NCBI RefSeq assembly: GCF_019331695.1
Contig: NZ_JAHBBI010000005.1
Location: 62,001-126,000, forward strand
Length of the DNA: 64,000 bases
Direction of reading: 5' to 3'
Source of the DNA: Bifidobacterium pluvialisilvae
GTDB taxonomy: Bacteria; Actinomycetota; Actinomycetes; Actinomycetales; Bifidobacteriaceae
Both the position numbers and the translations under genes were made by a program. Below the pieces are notes generated by a model, which saw nothing but the letters and a program-made list of their open reading frames with translations, was not told the origin of the DNA and did no database searches. Shown here piece by piece: positions 28,477 to 39,889 of the stretch; position 1 is the first letter of the stretch, and each line of letters opens with the position of its first letter.

Positions 28477-31400
28477 TCAGCGCACCCCTTCCATAACCTG
28501 CTCGTAGACCTTCTCCCAGGCCCCCGGAGCGTTGAAATCGACATTATTCTCTTCGGCCTGCCTCATCGCGCGGGTCATGGCGACGTACTGCGTGGGCACC
28601 ACGTGCGTGAACCGCTTGACGGAGTCGGACCAGTTCTCGAGCAGTTCCTTGGCGATGCTCGAGTCGGTCTCCTCGGCGTGCTTCTTGACGAGCTTGTGCA
28701 CGGTCTCGGCCTCTTCCTCTTCCAGCGGGAGGAACTTGAGCGCGCCGCTCCTGACCGCGGAGGGGTTGACCTTGGTCATGTCGAGGTCGAGCATGTAGGC
28801 GTTGCCGCCGGAGAAGCCCGCGCCGAAGTTGCGGCCGGTGGGGCCGAGCACCACGACGGTGCCGCCGGTCATGTACTCGCAGCCGTGGTCGCCGACGCCC
28901 TCGACGACGAACGTCGCGCCGCCGTTGCGGACGGCGAAGCGTTCGCCCGCCTTGCCGGCGACGAACATCTCGCCGGAGGTCGCGCCGAAGCCCGTCACGT
29001 TGCCGGCGATGACGTTCGTATGCGGATCGAAGGTCACGCCGTCCTCGGCCCGCACGATGATGCGGCCGCCGGAAAGGCCCTTGCCGGCGTAGTCGTTGAC
29101 CTCGCCGTAGATGCGCAGGGTCTCGCCGCGCGGGATGAACGCGCCGATGGACTGGCCGCCGGATCCATGCAGGGTCATGTCGATGGTGTCGTCGGGCAGG
29201 CCTTCGGCCTCGTAGCGCCGGGTGATCTCGTAGCCAAGCATGGTGCCGACCGTGCGGTTGACGTTGCGGATCGGCAGCTCGATGCGCACGGGCTCCTTGT
29301 GCTCGAGCGCGGGCTTGGCGAGCTCGATGAGCTTGTTGTCGAGCGCCTTCTCGAGCTCGTGGTTCTGCTTGATGGTGTTGTGCAGGATCGTGCCCGGAGT
29401 CGGACCGGCCTGCATGAGCACGTTGCTCAGGTCGACGCCGTCGGACTTCCAGCGCTTGATGGCCTCGTCCTGGTCGAGGCACTCGACGTGTCCCACGGCC
29501 TCCTCGAGGGTGCGGAAGCCGAGCTGGGCGAGAATCTCGCGGACCTCCTCGGCGATGAACATGAAGAAGTTCACCACATGCTCGGGCTTGCCGCGGAATC
29601 GGGCGCGCAGCTCCGGATCCTGCGTGGCGATGCCCTGCGGGCACGTGTTCTTCTGGCAGGCGCGCATCATGACGCAGCCCTCGACGATCAGCGCGGCTGT
29701 GGCGAAGCCGAATTCCTCGGCGCCGAGCAGCGCCGCGATGACGACGTCGCGGCCGGTCTTGAGCTCGCCGTCGCACTGCACGACGATACGGGAGCGCAGG
29801 CCGTTGAGAATCAGCGTCTGCTGCGTCTCGGAAAGTCCGATCTCCCACGGGGTGCCGGCGTGCTTGATGGCGTTGAGCGGCGCCGCGCCGGTGCCGCCGT
29901 CGTAGCCGGAGATGAGCACGACGTCCGCATGGCACTTGGCCACGCCGGCGGCGATGGTGCCCACACCGAACTCGGAGACGAGCTTCACGTGGATGCGAGC
30001 CTTCGGATTGGCCATCTTCGCATCATTGATGAGCTGCTTGAGATCCTCGATGGAGTAGATGTCGTGGTGCGGCGGCGGGGAGATGAGCTCCACACCGGGG
30101 GTTGCGTGACGGACCTTGGCGATCCACGGCGGCACCTTGGCGCCAGGCAGGTGGCCGCCCTCGCCGGGCTTGGCGCCCTGGGCGAGCTTGATCTGCAGGT
30201 CGGTGGCGTGCACGAGATAATCGCTGGTCACGCCGAATCGCGCCGAGGCGATCTGCTTGATGCGGCTGTAGCGGCGCGGATCGTTGATGCGATCGTCGGA
30301 CTCTCCGCCTTCACCGGAGTTGGAGCGCGCGCCGATCTGGTTCATGGCGATGGCCAGGGTCTCGTGGGCCTCCTGCGAGATGGAGCCGTAGCTCATGGCG
30401 CCGGTGGAGAACCGCTTGACGATCTCGCTGGCGGGCTCGACCTCGGAGATGTCGATGGGCTTGCGCTTGTCGTTGAACTTCATGAGGCCGCGCAGCGTCA
30501 TCAGACGGTTGGAGGTGTCGTTGATGTGGTGCGTGTACTTCTTGAACATCTGGTAGTCGCCGCGCTGGGTCGACTGTTGCAGCAGGAAGATGGCCTCCGG
30601 GTCGTTGAGATGGTCCTCGCCGGTGCGGCGCCACTTGTATTCGCCGCCCGTGCGCAGGTTGCGGTGCGGGGTGGCGGTCCACTGGTTCGGGTAGGCCACG
30701 CGGTGCCTGATGGCGACCTCCTCGGCCAGCTCGTCGAGTCCTACGCCGCCGACGCGGGAGGTGGTGCCGGTGAAGTACTTGTCGATGACGTCGGCACTGA
30801 GGCCGATGGCCTCGAACAGCTGGGCGCCACGGTAGCTCATGATGGTGGAGACACCCATCTTGCTCATGATTTTGAGCACGCCGGTGGAGAGCGCCTTGAT
30901 GAGGTTCTTCACGGCCTTGGCCGGTTCCACGTTCACGTAGCCGCGGTTGGAGAGGTCCTCCACGGATTCGAGGGCCAGATACGGGTTGACGCATGCCGCG
31001 CCGTAGGCGATGAGCAATGCGACGTGGTGGATCTCACGCACGTCGCCGGCCTCGACGGCCATGGAGACCTGGGTGCGGGTGTGGCGGCGCAGCAGGTGGT
31101 GCTGCACGGCGCTGGTGAGCAGCAGCGACGGAATCGGACCCCACGTGTGGTTGGAGTCGCGGTCGGAGAGCACCAGGAAGTTCTTGCCTGCGGCGATGGC
31201 GTCGTCGATCTCGGAGAAGATCTCCTCGAGACGCTCTTCAAGCGCCTTGCCGCCGCCGGCGACCTGATAGAGGCCCTTGACGACGAACGGCTTGTAGTAG
31301 CCACCGAGGATAGGGGCGCGGTCGAGACGCTTGAGCTGGGCCATCTCGTCGCTGTCGATGACCGGCAGCGGGATGAGCACCTTCTTGGCGTGCAGCTCGC

Positions 31401-33051
31401 TGTCCTCGAGCAGGTTCGGCTCGGGGCCGATGGCGGATTCGAGGCAGGTGACGATCTCCTCGCGCTCCCAGTCGAGCGGCGGGTTGGTCACCTGGGCGAA
31501 CTTCTGCGTGAAGTAGTCGAACAGCATGCGGGAACGCTTGGAGAGCACGGGCAGCGGCACGTCATTGCCCATGGAGCCCAGCGGCTCCTTGCCCGTGTTG
31601 GCCATCGGGGTGAGCAGGAGCTTGAGGTCCTCCTCGGTGTAGCCGAAGGCGCGCTGGCGACGCTGCACCGACTGGCCGGAGTGACGCACGTGCTCGCGGG
31701 CGGGCAGTTGGTTGAGCTCGATGGAGTTGCCCTCGACCCACTGACGGTACGGATGCTGGGAGGCGAGGTTCCGCTTGATCTCCTCGTCGGGGATGATGCG
31801 GCCTTCGGCGGTGTCGACGAGGAACATCTTGCCGGGTTCCAAGCGGCCCTTCTCCACGATGTGGTCCTGGGGAATCTCGTTGAGCACGCCGGTCTCGGAG
31901 GCGAGCACCACGTAGCCGTCGTCGGTGACCTGCCAGCGTCCCGGACGGAATCCGTTGCGGTCGAGCAGGGCGCCCACCTGCGTGCCGTCGGTGAAGACGA
32001 TGTCGGCGGGGCCGTCCCACGGTTCGATGAGTGTGTTGTTGTACTCGTAGAACGCCTTGACGTCCGGATCGAGCGCGTCGTTCTTCTCCCAGGCCGGGGG
32101 CAGCATCATGGAGATGGCATGGGGCAGGGAGCGGCCGGCGAGGTGCAGGAGCTCGAGGCATTCGTCGAAGGTGCCGGAGTCGGAGTAGCCGGGCGTGTTG
32201 ATGGGCAGCAACGGCTTGAATTCGCCGAGCAGTTCGGAGCTGAGGCGGCCTTCACGGGCGGAGAGCCAGTTGCGGTTGCCCTGGATGGTGTTGATTTCGC
32301 CGTTGTGGGCCAGCAGACGGAACGGCTGGGCCAACGGCCAGCTCGGGAACGTGTTGGTGGAGAATCGTGAGTGCACGATGGCGACGCGGGCCTTCATGCG
32401 CGGGTCGGAAAGATCCTCGAAGAAGGGCTTGAGCTGCATGGTGGTGAGCATGCCCTTGTACGTGATGGTGCGGGACGAGAGCGACGAGAAGTAGACGCCC
32501 ACCTCGTGTTCGACGCGCTTGCGCACGCGGAACGCCTTGCGTTCCAGTTCGATGCCACCAAGCTTGGCGCCATCGGCGTCCGCGAAGACCAACGTCTTGA
32601 AAGCCGGCATGGATGCCAGGGCCTGGAGGCCGAGACCGTTCGGATTCGTGGGGACCACCCGCCAGGCCAGAACCTCGAGGCCTTCCTCATCCACGATCTT
32701 GGCGATGGCCTGTTCCTGCTGTGCGCCCGCGGCGATGTCGCGGTCGAGGAAAGCGATGCCGGCCACGTAGTGGCCTTCCTCGGGCAGTTCGGCATCGACG
32801 GTGGCACGCATGAACTCGTCGGGCATGGACATCAGGATGCCGGCGCCGTCGCCAGTGTTCTCCTCGGCGCCTACCGCGCCGCGGTGATCGAGGTTGATGA
32901 GCACCTCGATGGCGTCGTCGATAATCTTGCGCTCGGGGGTCTTGTTGAGGGTGGTGACCATACCGACGCCGCAGGCGTCATGCTCCGAGGTAGGGTCATA
33001 CATCCCTTCGGGAGTATGTATCGTCAGGTCAAGCGGAGCGTGTAATGTCAC
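28477..33051 (-). CDS. gltB: Glutamate synthase large subunit
   Basis: The 1524-residue enzyme makes two glutamates from glutamine and 2-oxoglutarate. Order of domains: class II glutamine amidotransferase with catalytic Cys27 (HDACGVGMV; it becomes the N-terminus after removal of a short propeptide), central domain, FMN-binding synthase barrel with the 3Fe-4S cysteines (RACQKNTCPQGIATQ, near 1132), and the C-terminal GXGXG beta-helix with repeated GG motifs. The GTG at 33051 is preferred because AGGTGA stands 5 bases upstream; GTG 33060 overlaps that site, and ATG 33003 has its purine run directly abutting it. Confidence 0.94.
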   Translation of the reverse strand: MTLHAPLDLTIHTPEGMYDPTSEHDACGVGMVTTLNKTPERKIIDDAIEVLINLDHRGAVGAEENTGDGAGILMSMPDEFMRATVDAELPEEGHYVAGIAFLDRDIAAGAQQEQAIAKIVDEEGLEVLAWRVVPTNPNGLGLQALASMPAFKTLVFADADGAKLGGIELERKAFRVRKRVEHEVGVYFSSLSSRTITYKGMLTTMQLKPFFEDLSDPRMKARVAIVHSRFSTNTFPSWPLAQPFRLLAHNGEINTIQGNRNWLSAREGRLSSELLGEFKPLLPINTPGYSDSGTFDECLELLHLAGRSLPHAISMMLPPAWEKNDALDPDVKAFYEYNNTLIEPWDGPADIVFTDGTQVGALLDRNGFRPGRWQVTDDGYVVLASETGVLNEIPQDHIVEKGRLEPGKMFLVDTAEGRIIPDEEIKRNLASQHPYRQWVEGNSIELNQLPAREHVRHSGQSVQRRQRAFGYTEEDLKLLLTPMANTGKEPLGSMGNDVPLPVLSKRSRMLFDYFTQKFAQVTNPPLDWEREEIVTCLESAIGPEPNLLEDSELHAKKVLIPLPVIDSDEMAQLKRLDRAPILGGYYKPFVVKGLYQVAGGGKALEERLEEIFSEIDDAIAAGKNFLVLSDRDSNHTWGPIPSLLLTSAVQHHLLRRHTRTQVSMAVEAGDVREIHHVALLIAYGAACVNPYLALESVEDLSNRGYVNVEPAKAVKNLIKALSTGVLKIMSKMGVSTIMSYRGAQLFEAIGLSADVIDKYFTGTTSRVGGVGLDELAEEVAIRHRVAYPNQWTATPHRNLRTGGEYKWRRTGEDHLNDPEAIFLLQQSTQRGDYQMFKKYTHHINDTSNRLMTLRGLMKFNDKRKPIDISEVEPASEIVKRFSTGAMSYGSISQEAHETLAIAMNQIGARSNSGEGGESDDRINDPRRYSRIKQIASARFGVTSDYLVHATDLQIKLAQGAKPGEGGHLPGAKVPPWIAKVRHATPGVELISPPPHHDIYSIEDLKQLINDAKMANPKARIHVKLVSEFGVGTIAAGVAKCHADVVLISGYDGGTGAAPLNAIKHAGTPWEIGLSETQQTLILNGLRSRIVVQCDGELKTGRDVVIAALLGAEEFGFATAALIVEGCVMMRACQKNTCPQGIATQDPELRARFRGKPEHVVNFFMFIAEEVREILAQLGFRTLEEAVGHVECLDQDEAIKRWKSDGVDLSNVLMQAGPTPGTILHNTIKQNHELEKALDNKLIELAKPALEHKEPVRIELPIRNVNRTVGTMLGYEITRRYEAEGLPDDTIDMTLHGSGGQSIGAFIPRGETLRIYGEVNDYAGKGLSGGRIIVRAEDGVTFDPHTNVIAGNVTGFGATSGEMFVAGKAGERFAVRNGGATFVVEGVGDHGCEYMTGGTVVVLGPTGRNFGAGFSGGNAYMLDLDMTKVNPSAVRSGALKFLPLEEEEAETVHKLVKKHAEETDSSIAKELLENWSDSVKRFTHVVPTQYVAMTRAMRQAEENNVDFNAPGAWEKVYEQVMEGVR

Positions 33052-33366
33052 CGAAATCACCTCTGGTCTAGGGCAGGCCCTCGCCTGCGTTTTGTTTGCC
33101 TTGACAGAATACAGCCATAATGTATCTTAGGGGCAATCGGAGTCATATATCACAATTGCCAAAAGTTTTAAAGACTTTTCTTTTCTAAGGCTCACAGGTG
33201 TTCCACATATTGAGACAATTGTCGTCCGCCCGATGGGTGCCTGACGACGCGGGCGGCATGCCATGAGGCCCATCGAACCCACGACGGGCTCATTTCATGG
33301 CGGGTTGCCGGACGCGTCGCCATTTGGAACGATAGATGCGACACTCCGATGACACGCCCGGATTTT
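33052..33366. promoter_or_regulatory. gltB upstream / hemW downstream non-coding region
   Basis: This 315-bp gap has no convincing gene. It holds the gltB promoter region (minus strand) and, on the plus strand, a near-consensus promoter TTGACA-N16-TATCTT (33101-33128). That is followed by a GGCAAT/ATTGCC stem (33132-33160) and an AAAAGT/ACTTTT stem with a T-rich tail (33161-33186). At 33221-33255 are two overlapping G+C-rich inverted repeats (GTCGT/ACGAC and CCGCCCG/CGGGCGG) that cannot form together. Confidence 0.45.
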
Positions 33367-34560
33367 TCACAGATCGCAAATTGCGAAGACGTCCGCGATC
33401 AGGGCATCGTTAAGCAATCGTCCCTTGCGCGTCGGGGTGATCCGGCCGCCGTCCATGGTGATCATCCCCCGGTCGCGCAGCGATGCGAACGCGTCGGGCG
33501 CGACCACCCGCCCCAGGGCGCGTCCGAGTCCCGCAAGGTCAAGGCCCTCGCGCAAGCGCAGGCCGAGCATGATGGTCTCCTCCAGATTCTCGTCATGGGT
33601 GATCGTCTCATGCCCTTGCCACGGTGTCCTGCCCATGGACAGCGCCTGCCCCCACATTCGCGGATGCGCGATGTCCCATGACCGGATGCCATGGGCATCA
33701 TACGTGCGGCTCCCTTCCGGCATGGCGTAATGGGAGTGTGCGCCCGGTCCGATTCCCGCCCAGTCGACATTCCTCCAGTATCCGAGGTTATGGCGGCTTT
33801 CATAGCCGGGACGTGCCCAATTGGAAATCTCATACCATCGCAGGCCCGCTTCGGCGAGCATGTCGTCGGCAATCTCGTATTTGGCGGCCTCGTCATCGTC
33901 ATCCGGTCTCGGCAGGATGCCGGAGGCTATCTGCCGTCCCATTTTCGTGGTCGGCTCCACGGTCAGCGCATACGCCGATATGTGGTTCACTCCCAGCCCG
34001 ATGGCGGTACGTACCGATGCGCGCCAATCGTCGAGGCTCTCCCCCGGCGCTCCGTAGATGAGGTCGACGCTGCTGCGCAGGCCGGCATGGTCCGCCGCCC
34101 TGACCCCCGCCTCGACGTTCGCCGGGGTATGGGTGCGGTCAAGCGTCCGCAGCACATGGGGCACGGCGGACTGCATGCCGAAGGAGATGCGGGTGAATCC
34201 CCCGTCGGCGAGTTCACGGATATAGTCCTCGTCCACGGTGTCGGGATTGGCCTCGGTCGTGATCTCGGCATCGTCCGCAATCCCCCAGATATCGCGTACC
34301 GCTCCGGTCATGCGCACCAGATCGGCCGCCGGAAGGACGGTCGGGGTGCCTCCGCCGAAGAAGACCGTGGATGCCTTGGGCTCCTCAATGCCGTGGTTGT
34401 CCTGCCAACGATGGATGACCTCCATCTCCCGGACCACCATCGTGGCGTAATTGCCGCGGCTCGCCCCGCCGCCGAGGTCCGGTGCGGTGTAGGTGTTGAA
34501 GTCGCAGTATCCGCAGCGGCGCAGGCAGAATGGTACGTGGATGTATATCTCGTAGGTCAC
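33367..34560 (-). CDS. hemW: Radical SAM protein HemW (coproporphyrinogen III oxidase-like)
   Basis: The 397-residue radical SAM protein has the 4Fe-4S motif Cys12-x3-Cys16-x2-Cys19 (PFCLRRCGYCDF) directly after the first strand, the GGE-type GGGTPTVLP, and SFGMQSAVPHVL. The N-terminus begins at the radical SAM core, which fits HemW (a heme chaperone) rather than true HemN. Bifidobacteria generally lack heme synthesis, so its cargo is unclear. The GTG start lies 9 bases after the lepA stop region with a weak ribosome site, suggesting coupling to lepA. Confidence 0.9.
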   Translation of the reverse strand: MTYEIYIHVPFCLRRCGYCDFNTYTAPDLGGGASRGNYATMVVREMEVIHRWQDNHGIEEPKASTVFFGGGTPTVLPAADLVRMTGAVRDIWGIADDAEITTEANPDTVDEDYIRELADGGFTRISFGMQSAVPHVLRTLDRTHTPANVEAGVRAADHAGLRSSVDLIYGAPGESLDDWRASVRTAIGLGVNHISAYALTVEPTTKMGRQIASGILPRPDDDDEAAKYEIADDMLAEAGLRWYEISNWARPGYESRHNLGYWRNVDWAGIGPGAHSHYAMPEGSRTYDAHGIRSWDIAHPRMWGQALSMGRTPWQGHETITHDENLEETIMLGLRLREGLDLAGLGRALGRVVAPDAFASLRDRGMITMDGGRITPTRKGRLLNDALIADVFAICDL

Positions 34561-34569
34561 GGGCGACCG

Positions 34570-36450
<1,881 letters not shown>

Positions 36451-36493
36451 GCGTGTCTCCTTGTCGTGCTGAAATTCCAAAACCATCATTCTA

Positions 36494-36557
36494 CAGCCTG
36501 CCGTCGGCAATCCGGCGGCGGGGAGACGACGCGAACCGCATCGGCGCCGGCAGGCTG
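36494..36557 (-). terminator. Possible stem-loop between aldo/keto reductase gene and lepA
   Basis: CAGCCTGCCG (36494-36503) pairs with CGGCAGGCTG (36548-36557) across a 44-base loop, 14 bases past the reductase stop. No T-run; weak evidence for termination. Confidence 0.35.
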
Positions 36558-36570
36558 CGGCAGGAGGCGC

Positions 36571-37452
36571 TCAGGAGACGTTGCCGCGGGAGAACTGGTC
36601 CGCCCACGACTGCGAGTTCACGTTCGTCGCCGGATCCCCCGAGACGCGTCCGGACGGGTCGTGCAGCGCGTCGATGGCCGCGATCTCGGCATCGGTGAGC
36701 TCGAAGCCGAACAGGTCAAGGTTCTGCCTCATGCGGTCGGGATGCGACGACTTGGGGATGATGACGCGCCCCGACTGGATATGCCAGCGCAACACCACCC
36801 GGGCCGGCGTCACGCCGTGGGCCTTGGCGGCCGAGACCACCTCAGGCGCGTTCATGTCGGCGCCGTGGCCGAGCGGCGAATACGCCTCCACCACGATGCC
36901 GTGCTCATGGCAGTACTCGCGCACATCGGGTTGGGAGAAGCGGGGATGCACCTCGATCTGGTCGATCGCGGGGGCTTCACCGGTTTCGTCAATCAGCCGC
37001 TCGATGTGTTCGGGAAGGAAGTTCGATACGCCGGCGGCGCGCAGCACGCCCTGCTCCCTGAGCTCGAGGATGGCCTTCCAGGTCTCCACGTACCGGTCGA
37101 TGAGCGCGAACGGCCAGTGGATGAGATACATGTCGACCCGCTCGAGCCCCAGCTTGCGTCGGGATTCCTCGAATGCCACTTTGGTGGGCTCGTATCCCTG
37201 GTCGCAGTTGCGCAGCTTGGTGGTCACGAACACCTTGCCCGCCATGCCCGTGGCCTTCAACGCGGCGCCGACGCCCTCCTCGTTGTAGTATGCGGCGGCG
37301 GTGTCGAAATGACGGTAGCCGATCTCCAGGGCCTCCTCGACGGCCTTCTGCGTGTCTTTACGTGGAATCTGGAACACGCCGAACCCCACCTGGGGAATCT
37401 TCACTCCCCCGGGAAGCTCCACGTCCTCCACGGCGTTCTGCTCATCGGTCAT
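36571..37452 (-). CDS. Aldo/keto reductase
   Basis: The 293-residue NADPH-dependent TIM-barrel oxidoreductase of the AKR5/2,5-diketo-gluconate reductase-like group keeps the catalytic tetrad: Asp50 and Tyr55 in HFDTAAAYYNEEG, Lys79 in VTTKL, and His112 in LIHWP. The nucleotide-binding IIPKSSHPDRM is present near the C-terminus. The ATG at 37452 is preceded by AAAGGTGAG; a longer frame from 37518 adds a non-family N-terminus. Substrate unknown; these enzymes reduce diverse aldehydes and ketones. Confidence 0.9.
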   Translation of the reverse strand: MTDEQNAVEDVELPGGVKIPQVGFGVFQIPRKDTQKAVEEALEIGYRHFDTAAAYYNEEGVGAALKATGMAGKVFVTTKLRNCDQGYEPTKVAFEESRRKLGLERVDMYLIHWPFALIDRYVETWKAILELREQGVLRAAGVSNFLPEHIERLIDETGEAPAIDQIEVHPRFSQPDVREYCHEHGIVVEAYSPLGHGADMNAPEVVSAAKAHGVTPARVVLRWHIQSGRVIIPKSSHPDRMRQNLDLFGFELTDAEIAAIDALHDPSGRVSGDPATNVNSQSWADQFSRGNVS

Positions 37453-37572
37453 GGTCTCACCTTTCGTTGGTCGAAAGTCCGTTGCATCCTCATAGATGCG
37501 ATTCCAGCGTACCGCCAATGCAGGGCCACGGCGACGTCGGGTCTTATGGCGAGAATAAATTCCGCTGAATGA

Positions 37573-37602
37573 TTGGCGACACCGGTAAAGTCGTGATATG
37601 AT
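37573..37602 (+). promoter_or_regulatory. Promoter of rpsT
   Basis: TTGGCG (37573-37578), an 18-bp spacer and TATGAT (37597-37602) form a good housekeeping promoter, 44 bases before the rpsT GTG. Confidence 0.75.
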
Positions 37603-37646
37603 ATCCGTTTGTATGTCCGTTTAGAACACGTCGTTTGGAGTACATA

Positions 37647-37907
37647 GTGGCAAACATCAAGTCGCAGAAGAAGCGCGTCCTGACCAACGAGAAGGCGCAC
37701 ATCCGCAACGTCGCCTACAAGAGCGAGCTGAAGACCGAGATCCGCAAGGTCCGCGAGGCCATCGCCGCCGGCGATAAGGAAGCCGCCCAGGCCGCCTACA
37801 AGGTCGCTTCCCGGAAGCTCGACAAGGCCGCCGGCCGTGGCATCATCCACAAGAACCAGGCCGCCAACCGCAAGTCCGGCCTCGCCGTGGCCATCAACGC
37901 GCTCTGA
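37647..37907 (+). CDS. rpsT: 30S ribosomal protein S20, GTG start
   Basis: The 86-residue basic helical protein binds 16S rRNA. It begins [20 protein letters not shown] and ends [22 protein letters not shown], both typical of S20. The GTG at 37647 is preferred: GGAG lies 6 bases upstream, and S20 proteins conventionally begin M-A-N-I-K-S. Monocistronic, with its own promoter and terminator, divergent from the aldo/keto reductase gene. Confidence 0.96.
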   Translation: MANIKSQKKRVLTNEKAHIRNVAYKSELKTEIRKVREAIAAGDKEAAQAAYKVASRKLDKAAGRGIIHKNQAANRKSGLAVAINAL

Positions 37908-37933
37908 TTCGCGATTCCCATCGCTTGGATGTT

Positions 37934-37963
37934 CCCGCAGGATATTCTCCTGCGGGTTTTTTT
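37934..37963 (+). terminator. Rho-independent terminator of rpsT
   Basis: A 9-bp stem (CCCGCAGGA 37934-37942, TCCTGCGGG 37948-37956) is followed directly by seven T residues. Confidence 0.96.
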
Positions 37964-38000
37964 ATGCGTTCCATCCGGGCATTGCCATCGGTCATCCGGG

Positions 38001-38759
38001 CTAATCGTCCTCGTCCGATTCCTCGCTTTTGGCATCCCCCGTATCGGGATGGATGACGGGACGCTTGAGATACCGGCCCTGCGACGGCAGATGCGCGTGA
38101 TGCCGCTCCAGGGCACCGGGGAACGTGATGTTGAACGCGACGGAAAGCATGCGCAGCACGAATACGACGATGACCACGCAGACGTCCAGAACCATTTCGC
38201 CGTCCAGTCCCAGATGCCACCGGTCCGTGGCCCTTGCGGCGAAGACCGTCAGCAGGCATCCGATGAACGAGGGCACGGCGTAGAGATGCTTGTCGCGGAG
38301 GATGGAGGGCACTTCATTGAGCAGTACGTCCCGGATGGTGCCGCCGGCCAAGGCGGTGAACATGCCGAGGAACGCGGCGGTCATGCCAGAGGAATGGTAG
38401 GCCAGGGCCTTCGCCGTCCCGTTGACGGCGAACAGGCCCAGCGCCAGGGCGTCGGTCACGATCATCGACCATTTCAGATGCTCGATCTCCGGATGGACTA
38501 TCGCCACGATGAATCCCGACGCCAGCGCGGTGAGCACGAATCCCCGGTCGGTGATGCCCACGGGAGGCAACGCCCCAAGCAGCACGTCGCGGGTGATTCC
38601 TCCGCCGAGCGCCGTCACCCAGGCGATTACGAGAATCGAGAAGAGGTCGTATTTCTTGTGGATTGCGGAAAGACCGCCGGAAAGACCGCAGATGAACGTT
38701 GCCAGATATTCGATGCCGAGGAACACCGCATTGCTTTCCAAGGCGACCTGATCCATCAT
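38001..38759 (-). CDS. YicG/UPF0126 family membrane protein (TRIC-like cation channel)
   Basis: The 252-residue protein has about six to seven transmembrane helices arranged as two repeats, each with a glycine-rich kinked segment: GGGITRDVLLG and GGTIRDVLL. These duplicated motifs define the UPF0126/TRIC-like family, proposed to form trimeric cation channels. The C-terminal 45 residues are hydrophilic and acidic at the end (KSEESDEDD). ATGs at 38759 and 38756 are both possible starts. Convergent with rpsT. The ion carried is unknown. Confidence 0.9.
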   Translation of the reverse strand: MMDQVALESNAVFLGIEYLATFICGLSGGLSAIHKKYDLFSILVIAWVTALGGGITRDVLLGALPPVGITDRGFVLTALASGFIVAIVHPEIEHLKWSMIVTDALALGLFAVNGTAKALAYHSSGMTAAFLGMFTALAGGTIRDVLLNEVPSILRDKHLYAVPSFIGCLLTVFAARATDRWHLGLDGEMVLDVCVVIVVFVLRMLSVAFNITFPGALERHHAHLPSQGRYLKRPVIHPDTGDAKSEESDEDD

Positions 38760-38881
38760 CCCTCCCCGTCTGTCCCGAAAACCGGTAAGACAATACCATG
38801 CCGCTTACCTGACACGCCGGCAGGACAGGGAAGGTTCACCTTCCGTTAATCAACGTCGAACAACACTGGCCAACATGTTGT

Positions 38882-39874
38882 CTAGTGGTTGCGGTACTCC
38901 CCCACGTGAAGCGTCCTATAGATATAGGACTTATACGACATCGGATCGAGACGGCTGCATATGCGGACGTTCGGCGCGTTGCTGGTGAAACGGTTGCGGT
39001 CGATGATGGTCGCGCCGTATCCCGGTCCGTTGCACGTGTCGACCTGCATGTAGTATGCATCGCATTCCGCGATGCACCCGGGATGCAGCGCCGCGGCCAG
39101 GGCGGCGGGGTCCGCCATATCCAGGCAGGGTTCTCCGAACCGTTGCCTGTTGAGCTCCATGAGGTTGCGGTTGCAGTCGATGGCGAACCGTCCGAGTCCG
39201 CCGCCGCGGCGTATCTCCTCGATCTCCCCCGGGCCGAGCATGCACTTCCCCAGACAGGCATCCCATCCGACGAACATGATGTCGGGAAGTCCGGATTCCA
39301 CGACGATGCGCGCGGCCTCCGCATCCTGCCAGACGTTGAATTCCGCGATCGGGGTCACGTTGCCCGGCCCGAACCCCGTGCCTCCCATGGCCACAATGCG
39401 ACGGACCCTGGCCATGGTCGCAGGGGCGAGCTTGATGGCCAGGGCGATGTTGGTGAGCGGACCGAGTGTGATCAGGTCGATGCTGTGGGGTTCGTTGCTT
39501 TCCAGGGCGCCGAGCATCCTGAGGACCGCATTGCCGTCCGATGCGCGGAGCCGGCGTGGTCTCAGGCCGATGTCGCCCATGCCGTCATGCCCGTGGGTCT
39601 CGTACGCGTAGACGAGTTCGTTGAACAGCATGCTCTCCGACCCGCGATAGACCGGCGGTTCGTAGGTTCCGACGTGCTCGAGGGTGGTCAACACGTTGTC
39701 CACAGCCTGGTCGACGGGAACGTTGCCTGCGACCGTGGTGAACATCATGATCTCGCAGCCGGGGTCATTCAATGCCATGGCGATGGCCATGGCATCGTCG
39801 GACCCGCAGTCCGTGTCGATGATGACGCGCCGTCTGCAGCCGGCGTCCCGTTCGGCTTTCGCGAGATTGGCCAT
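38882..39874 (-). CDS. Nucleoside hydrolase (IUNH family)
   Basis: The 330-residue enzyme hydrolyses ribonucleosides to base and ribose. The N-terminal calcium-binding signature is IIDTDCGSDDA (20-28 for DTDCGSDDA); the usual Pro of DTDPGxDDA is replaced by Cys, while all Asp residues are kept. TLGPLTNIALAI and the C-terminal part follow the family pattern, although the catalytic His region is not the classic HDP form. The ATG at 39874 is chosen because GGGGGAG lies 7 bases upstream; GTG 39880 would leave only 1 base. It abuts dnaJ (15-base gap) and may be co-transcribed with it. Confidence 0.85.
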   Translation of the reverse strand: MANLAKAERDAGCRRRVIIDTDCGSDDAMAIAMALNDPGCEIMMFTTVAGNVPVDQAVDNVLTTLEHVGTYEPPVYRGSESMLFNELVYAYETHGHDGMGDIGLRPRRLRASDGNAVLRMLGALESNEPHSIDLITLGPLTNIALAIKLAPATMARVRRIVAMGGTGFGPGNVTPIAEFNVWQDAEAARIVVESGLPDIMFVGWDACLGKCMLGPGEIEEIRRGGGLGRFAIDCNRNLMELNRQRFGEPCLDMADPAALAAALHPGCIAECDAYYMQVDTCNGPGYGATIIDRNRFTSNAPNVRICSRLDPMSYKSYIYRTLHVGEYRNH

Positions 39875-39889
39875 CGTCACGCTCCCCCG

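Noticed and set aside
28603-32370. A 1255-codon open frame on the plus strand opposite gltB
   Set aside because: It is the antisense shadow of a high-G+C, codon-biased gene; its residues are dominated by Val, Leu, Asp, Glu, His and Gly with no recognisable motif, and gltB on the other strand has all family motifs.
33221-33255. H-type pseudoknot formed by GTCGT/ACGAC and CCGCCCG/CGGGCGG
   Set aside because: Both connecting loops that must cross the stems would be zero bases long, which is sterically unlikely; only alternative hairpins are possible.
33255-33300. tRNA-like T-arm sequence (GGGTTCGAT on the minus strand)
   Set aside because: The flanking bases do not form a T stem, and no acceptor, D or anticodon arm is present.
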